64,000 bases of DNA from Aestuariivivens sediminis. Lineage in GTDB: Bacteria; Bacteroidota; Bacteroidia; Flavobacteriales; Flavobacteriaceae. Location: contig NZ_JAKMCP010000003.1 of assembly GCF_022662105.1 (NCBI RefSeq), forward strand, positions 434,001 through 498,000. Direction: 5' to 3'. The notes under the pieces are model-generated. The model made no database searches. It was not told the DNA's origin and was given only the letters and a program-made list of their open reading frames with translations. A program made the position numbers and the translations under genes. Within the stretch, counting starts at the first letter, position 1. Every line of letters begins with the position of its first letter. Positions 55,352 through 64,000 of the stretch are shown here, in pieces.

Positions 55352-55798
55352 ATGTTAGATAATCACCAAAAAAATATTGCAACATTTATCCATTTATCTA
55401 CTTTTAGCAGGTTTATAATTCCCTTTGGAAATTTTATAGGCCCTTTAATTTTATGGATTAGCAATAAAGATAAATCAGAATTCATTGATCATCATGGTAA
55501 ACAGGCTCTAAATTTTCAAATTAGCATTTTGCTTTATGCCATTATTATTGGTACGATTACCATTCCTCTCTTTGTATTCAAAATACTCGGTGGATTGGAT
55601 TTTATGGAATTTAACGGTTTTCATGATTTTCATATCAATATTGGGAAGCCTTCGCCCCTACTGTATATTGGTGGCGGTCTTGGCGTTATAATGATCCTTG
55701 CATTTATTGTGGAACTTGCACTGATCATAAGGGCCAGTCTTAAAGCAAGAAATGGCGACCTGTACAACTATCCCCTGACCATTAATTTTTTAAAATAG
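55352..55798 (+). CDS. DUF4870 membrane protein
   Basis: 148 residues with about three helices (roughly 15-36, 54-77, 105-130) and the family's SNKDKSEFIDHHGKQALNFQ motif. Small membrane proteins of this family recur with PadR/PspC genes in Bacteroidota. Function unknown. Promoter visible upstream; 71 nt before padR. Confidence 0.9.
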   Translation: MLDNHQKNIATFIHLSTFSRFIIPFGNFIGPLILWISNKDKSEFIDHHGKQALNFQISILLYAIIIGTITIPLFVFKILGGLDFMEFNGFHDFHINIGKPSPLLYIGGGLGVIMILAFIVELALIIRASLKARNGDLYNYPLTINFLK

Positions 55799-55869
55799 AC
55801 GTTACACATTTCATCATCAATAATCAATCAAAAAATGAACAGTTTCACCTTATTTAAACGCTTTAGAAC

Positions 55870-56211
55870 ATGAAGATAGAAAACACAAAAGCACAAATGC
55901 GCAAAGGGGTTCTGGAATTCTGCATACTATCGGTCTTAAAGGACGAAGATGCCTACGTAGCAGAAATCTTAGATACCCTGAAGAACGCTAAGTTGCTTGT
56001 AGTAGAGGGAACCATTTATCCACTGCTAACACGGCTTAAAAACGCAGGACTCTTAAATTACAGATGGGAAGAATCTACATCCGGACCTCCAAGAAAATAT
56101 TACGGGTTAACCGAAACGGGCAAACTTTTCCTTAAAGAACTTGATAATACTTGGGGAGAACTACAAAATGCAGTAAATATAGTAACAAGACAAAAAACAA
56201 CAAAAAAATGA
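55870..56211 (+). CDS. PadR family transcriptional regulator
   Basis: 113 residues: winged helix with ENTKAQMRKGVLEFCILSVL, VEGTIYPLLTRLKNAGLLNY and ESTSGPPRKYYGLTETGKLF, the last being the PadR wing. Its stop overlaps the PspC start by ATGA, so the two are translationally coupled. Probably autoregulates and controls this envelope-stress-like cluster; ligand unknown. Confidence 0.94.
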   Translation: MKIENTKAQMRKGVLEFCILSVLKDEDAYVAEILDTLKNAKLLVVEGTIYPLLTRLKNAGLLNYRWEESTSGPPRKYYGLTETGKLFLKELDNTWGELQNAVNIVTRQKTTKK

Positions 56212-58040
56212 ATAAAACAGTCAACATAAATTTAGCAGGTATATTTTTTCATATCGATGAGGATGCATACTTAAAATTACAGCGCTATCTTGAGGCTATA
56301 AAACGTTCATTTACGGACTCTCAAGGACGTTCTGAAATTATCGCCGACATAGAAGCACGCATTGCTGAACTTTTTAGTGAACGCATGCAACACGATAAAC
56401 AAGTTGTACGTATAAAAGAAGTCGACGAAATCATTGCCATTATGGGACAACCCGAAGACTATCTGGTTGACGACGAAATTTTTGAAGATGGGCCGAAGAC
56501 GACTTCCAAAAGACCTTCATCTCCGTCGAAAAAATTATTTAGAGATACAGACAATTCTTATATAAGTGGTGTATCTTCCGGGTTAGGTCACTATTTAGGT
56601 ATCGATGCCGTATGGATAAGACTATTGTGGATCCTGCTGACCTTAGGATCTGGTGGTACGTTTATATTTATTTATATTCTATTTTGGGTTTTAGTTCCTG
56701 AAGCAAAAACGACCGCTGAAAAACTAATGATGACGGGTGAGCCCGTCAACATTAGTAATATTGAAAAAAAAATCAAGGATGGCTTTGAAAATGTATCGGA
56801 TACTATAGAAGATGTCGCTAAAAATGTGTCTGAATCCGTTTCTGATGTCGCTAAAAATGTATCGGATGCTGCCAAAAAAGTTGATGTTAAAAAACAGGCT
56901 AACTCCATAAAATCGTCTTCAAGGACATTTTTCGACACCCTGGGTGAAGTTATACTGTTCTTTTTCAAGATATTCGCCAAGTTTGTTGGTATTCTTTTAA
57001 TGCTTATTGGTGCCTCCACGCTCATTGGACTCGTTATAGGGTTGTTTTCTTTAGGCGTTGTAGATATTATTCATATTCCCGGTTTGGATTTGGTAGATAT
57101 TCTTAATACTGGTGAAACACCTATTTGGCTTATTTCACTATTGACCTTTTTTGCCATAGGAATCCCCTTCTTTTTCCTGTTCTATTTAGGGTTAAAAATT
57201 TTGATTAACAACCTGAAATCCATTGGAAAAATTGCAAAATTTACATTGTTGGGTGTTTGGTTAATGGCAATCATTGGTTTGGTTGTGACCGGTATTCGGC
57301 AGGCCAGTGAACATGCTTTCGACGAATCCGTATTGGAAAAGCATGAAATAACCATAAAAACTTCGGATACTCTAAATGTTAAAATGTTATCCAATGATTT
57401 TTACAATACCTCCAATTTTAGATACCACCATGGATTTCGAACCGGACAAAATGAAAATGGTGAAAAAACCATTTATTCATCAGATATTACCTTAATAGTG
57501 CGGTCAACAACAGATTCCATAGGTAAACTAATAATAGATAAAAATGCAGATGGCAGAAGTTATGAAAAAGCTATTGCGCGGGCAAAAAATATTAACTACA
57601 AGTATAGTATCGGTGATAACGAAATACAACTTGGATCTTATCTAACGACCGATCCCAAAAACAAATTTAGTGATCAGGAAGTTACTGTTATACTGTATTT
57701 ACCGGAAGGTACTATTGTTAATTTTAGTAAAAGCACGAAATCTATATTGCATTTTAGCAGATATAATAACACCATTGTAACATCCGGGGATGTCAATCAT
57801 TATTTGAAAATTCTTGATAGTGATATTGAATGTTTGGATTGTCCGGTAGAAGAAGGATTTGACGTAGATGTTGATATTAGAGATGACGACTCCAGCTTAA
57901 AAATAAATGATGAAGGAATGGAAGTCAAAGTTGATAGTTCTAGCCTTTCCATAAAGCGTCATGCTATTAAAGGCAGCACCGAATCTGTTAAAGTCGATTT
58001 GGATAAAGACGGGCTTTCCGTAAAATCAACTAACGAATAA
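56208..58040 (+). CDS. PspC-domain membrane protein with long adhesin-like C terminus
   Basis: 610 residues from the ATG that overlaps padR (the 19-codon extension is in the padR reading region). N-terminal cytoplasmic segment, PspC domain near 115-175 (DNSYISGVSSGLGHYLGIDA), a coiled linker with repeated VSDVAKNVSD at about 200-235, four more helices (about 250-370), and a 220-residue extracytoplasmic DUF-like region with a late beta-solenoid-type part. Phage-shock-like envelope stress function is the family expectation. Confidence 0.9.
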   Translation: MNKTVNINLAGIFFHIDEDAYLKLQRYLEAIKRSFTDSQGRSEIIADIEARIAELFSERMQHDKQVVRIKEVDEIIAIMGQPEDYLVDDEIFEDGPKTTSKRPSSPSKKLFRDTDNSYISGVSSGLGHYLGIDAVWIRLLWILLTLGSGGTFIFIYILFWVLVPEAKTTAEKLMMTGEPVNISNIEKKIKDGFENVSDTIEDVAKNVSESVSDVAKNVSDAAKKVDVKKQANSIKSSSRTFFDTLGEVILFFFKIFAKFVGILLMLIGASTLIGLVIGLFSLGVVDIIHIPGLDLVDILNTGETPIWLISLLTFFAIGIPFFFLFYLGLKILINNLKSIGKIAKFTLLGVWLMAIIGLVVTGIRQASEHAFDESVLEKHEITIKTSDTLNVKMLSNDFYNTSNFRYHHGFRTGQNENGEKTIYSSDITLIVRSTTDSIGKLIIDKNADGRSYEKAIARAKNINYKYSIGDNEIQLGSYLTTDPKNKFSDQEVTVILYLPEGTIVNFSKSTKSILHFSRYNNTIVTSGDVNHYLKILDSDIECLDCPVEEGFDVDVDIRDDDSSLKINDEGMEVKVDSSSLSIKRHAIKGSTESVKVDLDKDGLSVKSTNE

Positions 58041-58144
58041 CATTTCGTCCTCGGAAAATAACAGCTCAGATATAAAAATTACTTTTTCCCGGTCTTTCAT
58101 CAGACATTTAATCAAAATTAATCATCAATTAAAAACGAACAGTT

Positions 58145-58873
58145 ATGACAACTTTAATCAAAATCATAGTATCAACCCTCATGAGTTTAACCCTTTTCTC
58201 CTGCAATTTCGATTTCAATTTTGGTATGGGAGTTCGCGGTAATGGAAATGTGGTTGTAAAAGAGCGTATGATCAATGGAAATTTCTCTACGATTAAGGCG
58301 ACGGAGGGTTTGGATGTTTATTTAACCCAAAGCGATAATGAAAGTATTGTTGTAGAAGCCGATGAGAACCTCCACAATCTTATTTTAACAGATATTGAAG
58401 ATGGTGTATTAAAAATTCATACCAAGGAGAATATTGGATCCTGCAAAGCCAAAAAAATATTAGTAGGTTTTAAGACTATTTCCCAAATCATTGCCACAAG
58501 TGGAAGTGATGTGTATTCTACAAATACCATTACTGCTAACCAATTGAATTTAAGAACAACCAGCGGCAGTGATATGAAGTTAGATGTTAACACCCAGACC
58601 TTGCATTGTGAGGCTACCAGTGGCAGTGATTTGAAATTATCCGGAAACACCAATACTTTAATTGCAGAAGCAACCAGTGGAAGCGATATTAAAGCCGGGG
58701 AATTGTTTGCCCAATCCAGCGAGGTAAAAGCCACTAGTGGGGCAGATATTACGATAAACACCTCCAAGGAACTTACTGCAAGAGCTACAAGTGGGGGTGA
58801 TATAAATTATTACGGGAACCCGGAACATGTTGATAAAAAGGACAACTCTTCCGGTAGTATAAGGAAAAAATAG
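58145..58873 (+). CDS. DUF2807 head-GIN lipoprotein with ATSGSD repeats
   Basis: 242 residues. Lipoprotein signal to Cys20 (LTLFSCNF). The DUF2807 domain (putative auto-transporter adhesin, head GIN) follows: VRGNGNVVVKERMINGNFST, KATEGLDVYLTQSDNES. Then six tandem repeats of about 20 residues each begin with (A/T)TSG(S/A/G)D, forming a right-handed beta-helix-like stack. Surface-exposed outer-membrane lipoprotein is likely. Belongs with the PadR/PspC set. Confidence 0.92.
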   Translation: MTTLIKIIVSTLMSLTLFSCNFDFNFGMGVRGNGNVVVKERMINGNFSTIKATEGLDVYLTQSDNESIVVEADENLHNLILTDIEDGVLKIHTKENIGSCKAKKILVGFKTISQIIATSGSDVYSTNTITANQLNLRTTSGSDMKLDVNTQTLHCEATSGSDLKLSGNTNTLIAEATSGSDIKAGELFAQSSEVKATSGADITINTSKELTARATSGGDINYYGNPEHVDKKDNSSGSIRKK

Positions 58874-58904
58874 CGACATATCAAAAACCAACCAAATAAA
58901 AATG

Positions 58905-58936
58905 AAAAAGGTCTTCAATAATTTGAAGACCTTTTT
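58905..58936. terminator. Bidirectional terminator after the DUF2807 gene
   Basis: Fourteen-bp stem AAAAAGGTCTTCAA / TTGAAGACCTTTTT (58905-58918, 58923-58936) with TAAT as loop; A- and T-runs serve both converging genes. Confidence 0.9.
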
Positions 58937-58955
58937 TGCATACATCTTTTAATAC

Positions 58956-59540
58956 TTAATTTTCTCTTACGGCCAATTGAAAATCAATTGTAATTTCATC
59001 CTGTACGGTAACTAATCCAAATAGTTTTTTAGGGGCCTCCAAATTATAATCCTGCATACTTAAAGTTAGATCTCCCATAATGAGCATGCCCTTATCCTTT
59101 TTAAATGTTAAAGGCACTTTATAGTTTTTATTAATGCCGGCAATGGTGATATCTATATTTGCCAAAATATTATCGGAATGCGCCTCTAGTTCACTAATTT
59201 CATTTAAAAATAGCGTAATTTGAGGATACTGATTGGTTTTTAATATTTTTTGAAGATCATTATTCAGGGCTTTCCCTCCACAATCAAAACATTCATTTTC
59301 CAAGACCAATACCGTTTTGTTAAAAACCATTTTATTATCCTTAAGATAATAAATTACCTCAATCGGATTTTTAAGTTTATTCACATCGAAACCACAGGTA
59401 AACCTATTGATGTTGGTTTTACCACTAACCTCTAAGGAACTCTCGGACGTTACAATTACCGAAGTTCTTTCAAATACAGCATCACTTGTTGCAAATGCCA
59501 ACAAACTGAGCATTAACCCAATAAATAAAATCTTTTTCAC
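58956..59540 (-). CDS. YceI-like secreted protein
   Basis: 194 residues with a GTG start; the signal peptide ends near ATSDA. The rest is a lipocalin-like barrel similar to YceI: SSLEVSGKTNINRFTCGFD, YPQITLFLNEISEL, ITIAGINKNYKVPLTF and LGNLTLSMQDY-like segment MGDLTLSMQDYNLEAP. Two cysteines in ENECFDCGG are unusual for the family. Binds isoprenoid-type ligands in characterised members. Last gene of the porin set. Confidence 0.78.
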   Translation of the reverse strand: MKKILFIGLMLSLLAFATSDAVFERTSVIVTSESSLEVSGKTNINRFTCGFDVNKLKNPIEVIYYLKDNKMVFNKTVLVLENECFDCGGKALNNDLQKILKTNQYPQITLFLNEISELEAHSDNILANIDITIAGINKNYKVPLTFKKDKGMLIMGDLTLSMQDYNLEAPKKLFGLVTVQDEITIDFQLAVREN

Positions 59541-59759
59541 GGCACTTAACGTATTAAAAATTATTACATAATTTATGAACTATAAGCTCTTACGTTTAGG
59601 TAATATAAGAAAAATGAATGAATTAAAATTTCAATTCCTTTTGAATCCTTTATTTAGTCATTAATCGCAGCCCTTTTAACAACATCCCCAATCCCAAAGT
59701 ATTATCGGAATCGGGGATCTGTTTAACTCAAATCATCCTCTTTTAAATGCATTCTTATC

Positions 59760-61082
59760 TTAGAAGCTAATGGCTGCCTCTAGCATAAGGCCATTAAATT
59801 CACCGTTGTTAAGTAATGAGCCTGGAGCATACCCATGATAATTTTGATCAACATATTCTAATTTCATTAAAACGTTCTTGGTCATAAACCACCCAGCTCC
59901 TATTTGGCGTCTATCAATACTTACGTCACCACTGGTTTCCTCAGAATCTACGTTGTTATAACGTGCTCCCAAGTAGAAATTTTCTGATTGACCGAATCTG
60001 TAAATCACCTCACCGGCTAACTGTGTTACATTTCTACTATCACTATCTCCGGTAGACTTGCCTGAAACCGTTTCAAAAGTACCAAAGAATTCTAGTCCAT
60101 TGTATTTCAAGAATGGATTTATCATGATAGCCGTAACACTATTTCTAAAACTGGGTGAAAAACGTCCTGATCTAAAGCCTGAAGAACCTACAGGTTCCAT
60201 AACATGATAATATCTTGATCCTGCTCTATCTGCTGAGTACAAATATAAACTTGGAACATAACCCGTGTTATACAATGACCCTGTTAATCTGAATCTAAAA
60301 TCGTCGTTAATTTGTTTATCATACCCCAGTTTAGCCAGGAATGATGCGCCTCCGGTCTTATCACTGGTGTATTGACCGGTATTTCTGCTTATAGGATTCT
60401 CTGTTGATTGGTTTAATTTACCATTTGCAAAACCAATCATTCCCAATAAACCACTGTCACACTGATAGTATAATTCTGCTCCTACCTCGGTCGTAAAAGC
60501 ATCCATAATTAGGTTACCAACAAATGGGTTAAATATGGTTTGGGCATTATCACTTCTTCTAAAATGCGCGTCACCATAGTTGTTTTCCATGTGTCCTATC
60601 TTAATGGTGGCATGTTTCATAAAGTCCTCTAAAAGTCCTTCACTGATAAAATCCAAATTATCAATTTGAAAATACCCCCCTTTTACATAGGGTTCTGGGT
60701 GGTGTCTGGAGGATAAATAGGTGCGTAAATGCATCCTAACACCCTTTGCTAATGCGACATCCAAATCCAGGTTGGCTGTGGCTAAATTAAAGTTTGATCC
60801 AATCTCTGCCAAAGGAGTAACATCAAACCATGGGCTATCTTCATCGGTCGTAGCCATCCAACCACTATCATGGTCTAAGGATTGGTATTGTAATGTCGAT
60901 GACCCACCTATTCTAACCTTTACGCCTTCAAAGGTACTTACGGTATCCTTAGGTGCTTCAAAGACGTTTATGCCGTTTTTATCGGGTTCCCGATAATTAT
61001 CTAGGCTTCTGTTCTGAGCATAAAAGCTCAACCCCATAAATACTACTGCCAGTAATATTACTTTTCTAAATATTGATCTCAT
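59760..61082 (-). CDS. Outer-membrane porin-like beta-barrel protein
   Basis: 440 residues: signal peptide (to about 22, FMGLSFYAQN), an N-terminal segment with repeated Asp/Asn, and long alternating strands with aromatic girdles ending QNYHGYAPGSLLNNGEFNGL then a C-terminal strand EAAISF. Resembles phosphate-selective or porin-type barrels of Bacteroidota, but substrate is unknown. It lies between two YceI-type genes: 28 nt after one and 219 nt before the other. Confidence 0.85.
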   Translation of the reverse strand: MRSIFRKVILLAVVFMGLSFYAQNRSLDNYREPDKNGINVFEAPKDTVSTFEGVKVRIGGSSTLQYQSLDHDSGWMATTDEDSPWFDVTPLAEIGSNFNLATANLDLDVALAKGVRMHLRTYLSSRHHPEPYVKGGYFQIDNLDFISEGLLEDFMKHATIKIGHMENNYGDAHFRRSDNAQTIFNPFVGNLIMDAFTTEVGAELYYQCDSGLLGMIGFANGKLNQSTENPISRNTGQYTSDKTGGASFLAKLGYDKQINDDFRFRLTGSLYNTGYVPSLYLYSADRAGSRYYHVMEPVGSSGFRSGRFSPSFRNSVTAIMINPFLKYNGLEFFGTFETVSGKSTGDSDSRNVTQLAGEVIYRFGQSENFYLGARYNNVDSEETSGDVSIDRRQIGAGWFMTKNVLMKLEYVDQNYHGYAPGSLLNNGEFNGLMLEAAISF

Positions 61083-61110
61083 GATTTTACTATTTTATAG
61101 TTATTAATTG

Positions 61111-61692
61111 TTATTGTTTAAATATTGATTCGAATTTTATTGTAATTTCATCTCCGGTTGTAATGGTTCCAAGTAAAGCTGTTGGTGGGTCAACATTAAA
61201 ATCTGTCATCAGAAAGGTTTTCTCACCTATCAATTTAATGGTGTTGCCATTTACCTCGGCCTTAAGTTGTAATGAAATATTCCTTTTGGTTCCGGAAATA
61301 AAAAGATCCCCAGATGTATCTGCTATATACCTATTTTCTCCCAGAGATTTAACGCCCTTGACTTGTGTTAAGTGGAATGTGATTTTTGGGAATTTATCCG
61401 TCTTCAAGGCTTTGTAGGTATTTTTGTCCATGGACTTCTTACCACTTTTAAGCGTCTCGGTTACAATATTAACCTGCAATTTATCCAAGTTGAAGTCTTC
61501 CAAACTTGTAAATGACACCGTTCCATTATAGGAATCGGTTTGGATATGCCAATCGTGTAAACTGGACGTACCAAAAACTTTTAATGATGAGTTGCCCGCA
61601 TCTAATTTAAATACCTGACCAAAACTGAAACTGATGTAGAAAACAGCAACCAGAAAACAAGCTAATGTGCTTTTATTTTTTATAGATCCCAT
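61111..61692 (-). CDS. YceI family protein, secreted
   Basis: 193 residues. Signal peptide ends near FSFGQ; then the YceI lipocalin-like barrel: LDAGNSSLKVFGTSSLHDWH, MDKNTYKALKTDKFPKITFH, GTKRNISLQLKAEV and LMTDFNVDPPTALLGTITTG. YceI proteins bind polyisoprenoids such as ubiquinone-8 and are secreted. First gene of the YceI-porin-YceI set; no clear -7/-33 element found. Confidence 0.92.
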   Translation of the reverse strand: MGSIKNKSTLACFLVAVFYISFSFGQVFKLDAGNSSLKVFGTSSLHDWHIQTDSYNGTVSFTSLEDFNLDKLQVNIVTETLKSGKKSMDKNTYKALKTDKFPKITFHLTQVKGVKSLGENRYIADTSGDLFISGTKRNISLQLKAEVNGNTIKLIGEKTFLMTDFNVDPPTALLGTITTGDEITIKFESIFKQ

Positions 61693-62088
61693 AATATTGT
61701 CTTTTATTGGTACAAAGTTCCGACACGAACCAATATTAAAATATGATTTTTGTCATTGTCTAACAACAAGGTGTTTCAGCGACGGTAATGGTATAACATT
61801 TTTAACTTAAAACTTACATTTTTTAAACACACCCGCTGAAACCCAAATTCCATAGATCTCAAAATAAAAAAATTATTGTATTGAATTATGGTCGAACTTT
61901 TTTAAATGATTGATTCCCCCATATTTTATCTACAGGTGTTTCGCTTAAGGGGATTACACCGCATGAATTTAACATAATTAATCATGGTAATAAAATATCT
62001 GGCTATTTCGAATTTATCATGCTGCCATAAAGGATGAATGAGATCGATAGGGGCCTTAATGCATACAACTATGTTAATTGAAGTAAAA
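61693..62088. other. Intergenic region upstream of yceI, nothing recognised
   Basis: AT-rich spacer between moeB end and the divergent yceI start. No frame with domain content, no convincing promoter element and no riboswitch-like structure seen. Confidence 0.5.
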
Positions 62089-63243
62089 TTAATATCTTTC
62101 CATTATACCATCGATTTCCAAAGCATACCTGTCGATACCCCCTTGAAGGTTATAAACGTTATCAAACCCATTACTATGGAGATAGTCAACCACTGCTTTA
62201 CTTCTGCTACCAAGATGACATATTACAACTATGGATTTATTTTTAGGTAACTTATTCAAGTTTTTTGAAATTTGTTGTAAGGGTATTAATTCAGACCCCT
62301 CAATCCTGGCGATTTCATATTCATGGGGTTCTCTAACATCCAATAAAAAAACTTCATCCTTCCTTATTAAATGCAACAAACTTTGAGGTTGTATTTCTTT
62401 ATTGTCTTGAGGATCAATGGTTGAATGTGAAATTTTTGATTCGTCTTTTTTTACGCCGCAAAAAACATCATAATCAATGAGTTCTTTAATGGTTGGGTGC
62501 TCCCCACATATCTCACAATTTGGATTTTTATGTAAACGAATTTCCGAAAAGCGCATGTCCAAAGCATTGTATACTAATAAACGTCCGATTAAAGGCTTTC
62601 CTTTATCCAAAATTAGTTTAATCACTTCAGTGGCCTGAACCGTTCCCATGATTCCCGGCAAAACGCCCAAAACACCTACTTCAGAACACGACGGTACTGT
62701 TCCTGCCCCGGGTGGACTAGGGTATAAACATCTGTAACAAGGCCCATCATTTGTCGCAAATATACTGGCTTGACCTTCAAACTTATAAACCGATGCATAG
62801 ACATTGGGTTTCCCCAATAACACACAAGTATCGTTGACCAAATATCGTGTTTGAAAATTGTCAGTCCCATCAGCCACAATATCATAATCTTTAATAATAT
62901 CCTTTGCATTGCTCGAATGTAGTGCAACATGATGTAAAACTACATGAACATCCGGATTAATATCCTTAAGGGTCTGTAGGGCTGATTCTATTTTTAGCTG
63001 TCCTATGGAGGAGTTACCATGAATAATTTGTCGCTGGAGATTAGAGGTTTCTACCACATCAAAATCAACCAATCCTAAAGTACCTACGCCCGAAGCAGCC
63101 AAATACATGGCGAGTGGAGAACCCAATCCTCCGAGACCTACTACCAAAACCGATGCCTTTTTTAGCCTTTTCTGTCCTTCCATTCCGACTTCCGACAATA
63201 ATATATGCCTGGAGTATCGTTTTAATTCTTCTCTGTTTAACAT
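62089..63243 (-). CDS. Molybdopterin-synthase adenylyltransferase MoeB fused to rhodanese
   Basis: 384 residues from the ATG of MLNREELKRYSRHI; a TTG frame opening nine codons earlier is less likely. ThiF/MoeB domain: SVLVVGLGGLGSPLAMYLAA, VADGTDNFQTRYLVND, zinc Cys pairs CYRC and CEIC, and PSCSEVGVLGVLPG. C-terminal rhodanese domain (about 285-384) with active-site Cys in IVVICHLGSRSK. Activates the C terminus of MoaD, or of ThiS-like carriers, for sulfur transfer. No moa or thi genes are visible in this window. Confidence 0.93.
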   Translation of the reverse strand: MLNREELKRYSRHILLSEVGMEGQKRLKKASVLVVGLGGLGSPLAMYLAASGVGTLGLVDFDVVETSNLQRQIIHGNSSIGQLKIESALQTLKDINPDVHVVLHHVALHSSNAKDIIKDYDIVADGTDNFQTRYLVNDTCVLLGKPNVYASVYKFEGQASIFATNDGPCYRCLYPSPPGAGTVPSCSEVGVLGVLPGIMGTVQATEVIKLILDKGKPLIGRLLVYNALDMRFSEIRLHKNPNCEICGEHPTIKELIDYDVFCGVKKDESKISHSTIDPQDNKEIQPQSLLHLIRKDEVFLLDVREPHEYEIARIEGSELIPLQQISKNLNKLPKNKSIVVICHLGSRSKAVVDYLHSNGFDNVYNLQGGIDRYALEIDGIMERY

Positions 63244-63572
63244 GTTCTGTGTAATTTTGTAAACATTCAATTCTCCACCATTGAGAGGAAGTGTTTACCG
63301 TATTTAAATTAAAATCATTGGATAAAATTAAGACATTTCATATAGAAAAATTGATATTATGTCAACATTTAGAGTCTTAAATACAAGTTATTCCTTTTTC
63401 GTAACATGCTACCTTAATTTGTTAATCCGCCAATCACTCTAGATTTTAGATCGATAGACAGCTTCTTAAAATGTCTTTGGATGAAATAACGATTAACTCT
63501 AGACCTAATAGTTTTGGGATTATGGTGGTCCACTGTTATTTTAAAATAATTGATAATACCCTTCTACTAATT
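63244..63572. other. Intergenic region upstream of moeB
   Basis: No gene recognised. AT-rich; would hold the moeB promoter, but no element stands out. Confidence 0.4.
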
Positions 63573-63653
63573 CTAAAGTCTAATTAATGTAACGTTTTGG
63601 GTATAACCTATTGCCACGCCTAAAATTACTAAAAATGTAATTGCTTTTTTCAT
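63573..63653 (-). CDS. Possible 26-residue signal-peptide-like small ORF
   Basis: MKKAITFLVILGVAIGYTQN then a stop six residues later. It has the shape of a Bacteroidota signal peptide but nothing to secrete, so it is either a tiny secreted peptide, the 5' end of a broken gene, or chance. No homology judged. Confidence 0.25.
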   Translation of the reverse strand: MKKAITFLVILGVAIGYTQNVTLIRL

Positions 63654-63797
63654 GATAAGTTGGTTTAGTAACTATTTAAACGTGTTGAAACACATTATCT
63701 GAAAATGTATCTAAAACGAGACTCACTTACTGTTTATCAATATTCTAATAAAAGTTTAAAAGGTGTAAAAAACAAGGCTTACAGGTAGGAAATATTA

Positions 63798-63820
63798 GCT
63801 TGAATTAAGGTAATTCAAGC
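63798..63820. other. Perfect inverted repeat
   Basis: Ten-bp stem GCTTGAATTA / TAATTCAAGC with a 3-nt loop, 7 nt downstream of the small - strand frame at 63828. No strong T-tract on either side; could end that frame's transcript or act as a protein site. Confidence 0.45.
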
Positions 63821-63827
63821 CGTACTT

Positions 63828-63923
63828 TTAATTTAGAATTATAATTAGGACCAGGAGTATACAAATTACCATTAAAACCTTATATAAAAGAATAACTAAT
63901 AGAAACTTATTTCTGCTTTTCAT
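63828..63923 (-). CDS. Possible 31-residue single-helix membrane peptide
   Basis: MKSRNKFLLVILLYKVLMVI leads one hydrophobic helix ending LIIILN. Basic N terminus, then uninterrupted apolar residues, with the inverted repeat just beyond. Hydrophobic small frames are common by chance in such AT-rich DNA, so confidence is low. Confidence 0.2.
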   Translation of the reverse strand: MKSRNKFLLVILLYKVLMVICILLVLIIILN

Positions 63924-64000
63924 ATTCTGCTATTATTTGTCTATTTCATTATTTAAGCTAGCCACCAATACAAGCCGAAACAAATGATTGTATAAAACAC

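Overview
The window reads as chromosomal DNA of a marine-type Flavobacteriaceae (Bacteroidota) strain. The evidence is a TonB/TonB-dependent receptor pair, an HU-like protein of the Bacteroidota type, DUF4870/PadR/PspC/DUF2807 and MoxR/DUF58 clusters, a two-motif DnaJ zinc centre, start regions with TAnnTTTG-like -7 elements instead of E. coli promoters, and an Rhs remnant with the 'NPIYWIDPDG' ending common in this group. Base composition is moderately AT-rich and intergenic DNA is strongly AT-rich. I saw no rRNA, tRNA, CRISPR array or intact insertion sequence.

Layout. 0.1-9 kb: purL and ppdK converge on a strong bidirectional terminator, followed by a long-chain acyl-CoA synthetase and a small membrane protein. 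9.5-16 kb (+ strand): an envelope-modification locus with a decayed SGNH paralogue, a double NTF2-like lipoprotein, an SGNH/AlgX-like protein, an MBOAT acyltransferase, a DUF1624-type membrane protein, an APC permease and a TolB-like propeller. 16.9-18.4 kb: a decayed mobile patch holding an rhs 3' remnant, a 'mobile mystery' pair whose Fic partner (MobMysB) has lost its core, an intact XRE regulator (MobMysA), and upstream of it five 18-bp palindromes at an exact 33-nt period. 18.5-24 kb: DinB-like protein, M28 peptidase, PPK2, FMN reductase, a Cys-rich orphan, an unusual triplicated terminator arm and an HU-like protein. 24-31 kb (- strand): an ABC-2 exporter, MscS channel, DUF6268 protein and sigma-54 activator form one tight operon, followed by grpE-dnaJ. 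31.5-39 kb: a TPR/LytS-2TM/2TM/LytTR signalling set, TonB, Hsp20 and a TonB-dependent receptor. 39.7-45 kb: an ECF sigma factor with a putative membrane partner, RluE-like enzyme, PlsC-like enzyme, CoA-type Nudix hydrolase and cyclophilin (start codons only 4 nt apart), and a TRIC channel. 44.7-51.8 kb: divergent RDD protein and the SpoIIM/DUF4129/DUF4350/MoxR/DUF58 membrane module. 51.9-55 kb: divergent dps-oxyR and small housekeeping genes. 55-63 kb: the DUF4870/PadR/PspC/DUF2807 set, a YceI-porin-YceI set and a MoeB-rhodanese fusion.

Most of the window is ordinary flavobacterial core genome. The parts I would look at first are the phased operator array upstream of mobA next to the gutted mobB, the triplicated hairpin arm at 23.15 kb, the SGNH/MBOAT locus with its decayed paralogue, and the divergent Nudix/cyclophilin start codons. 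I do not see a clear new defence system. The operator array is the best candidate for something undescribed.
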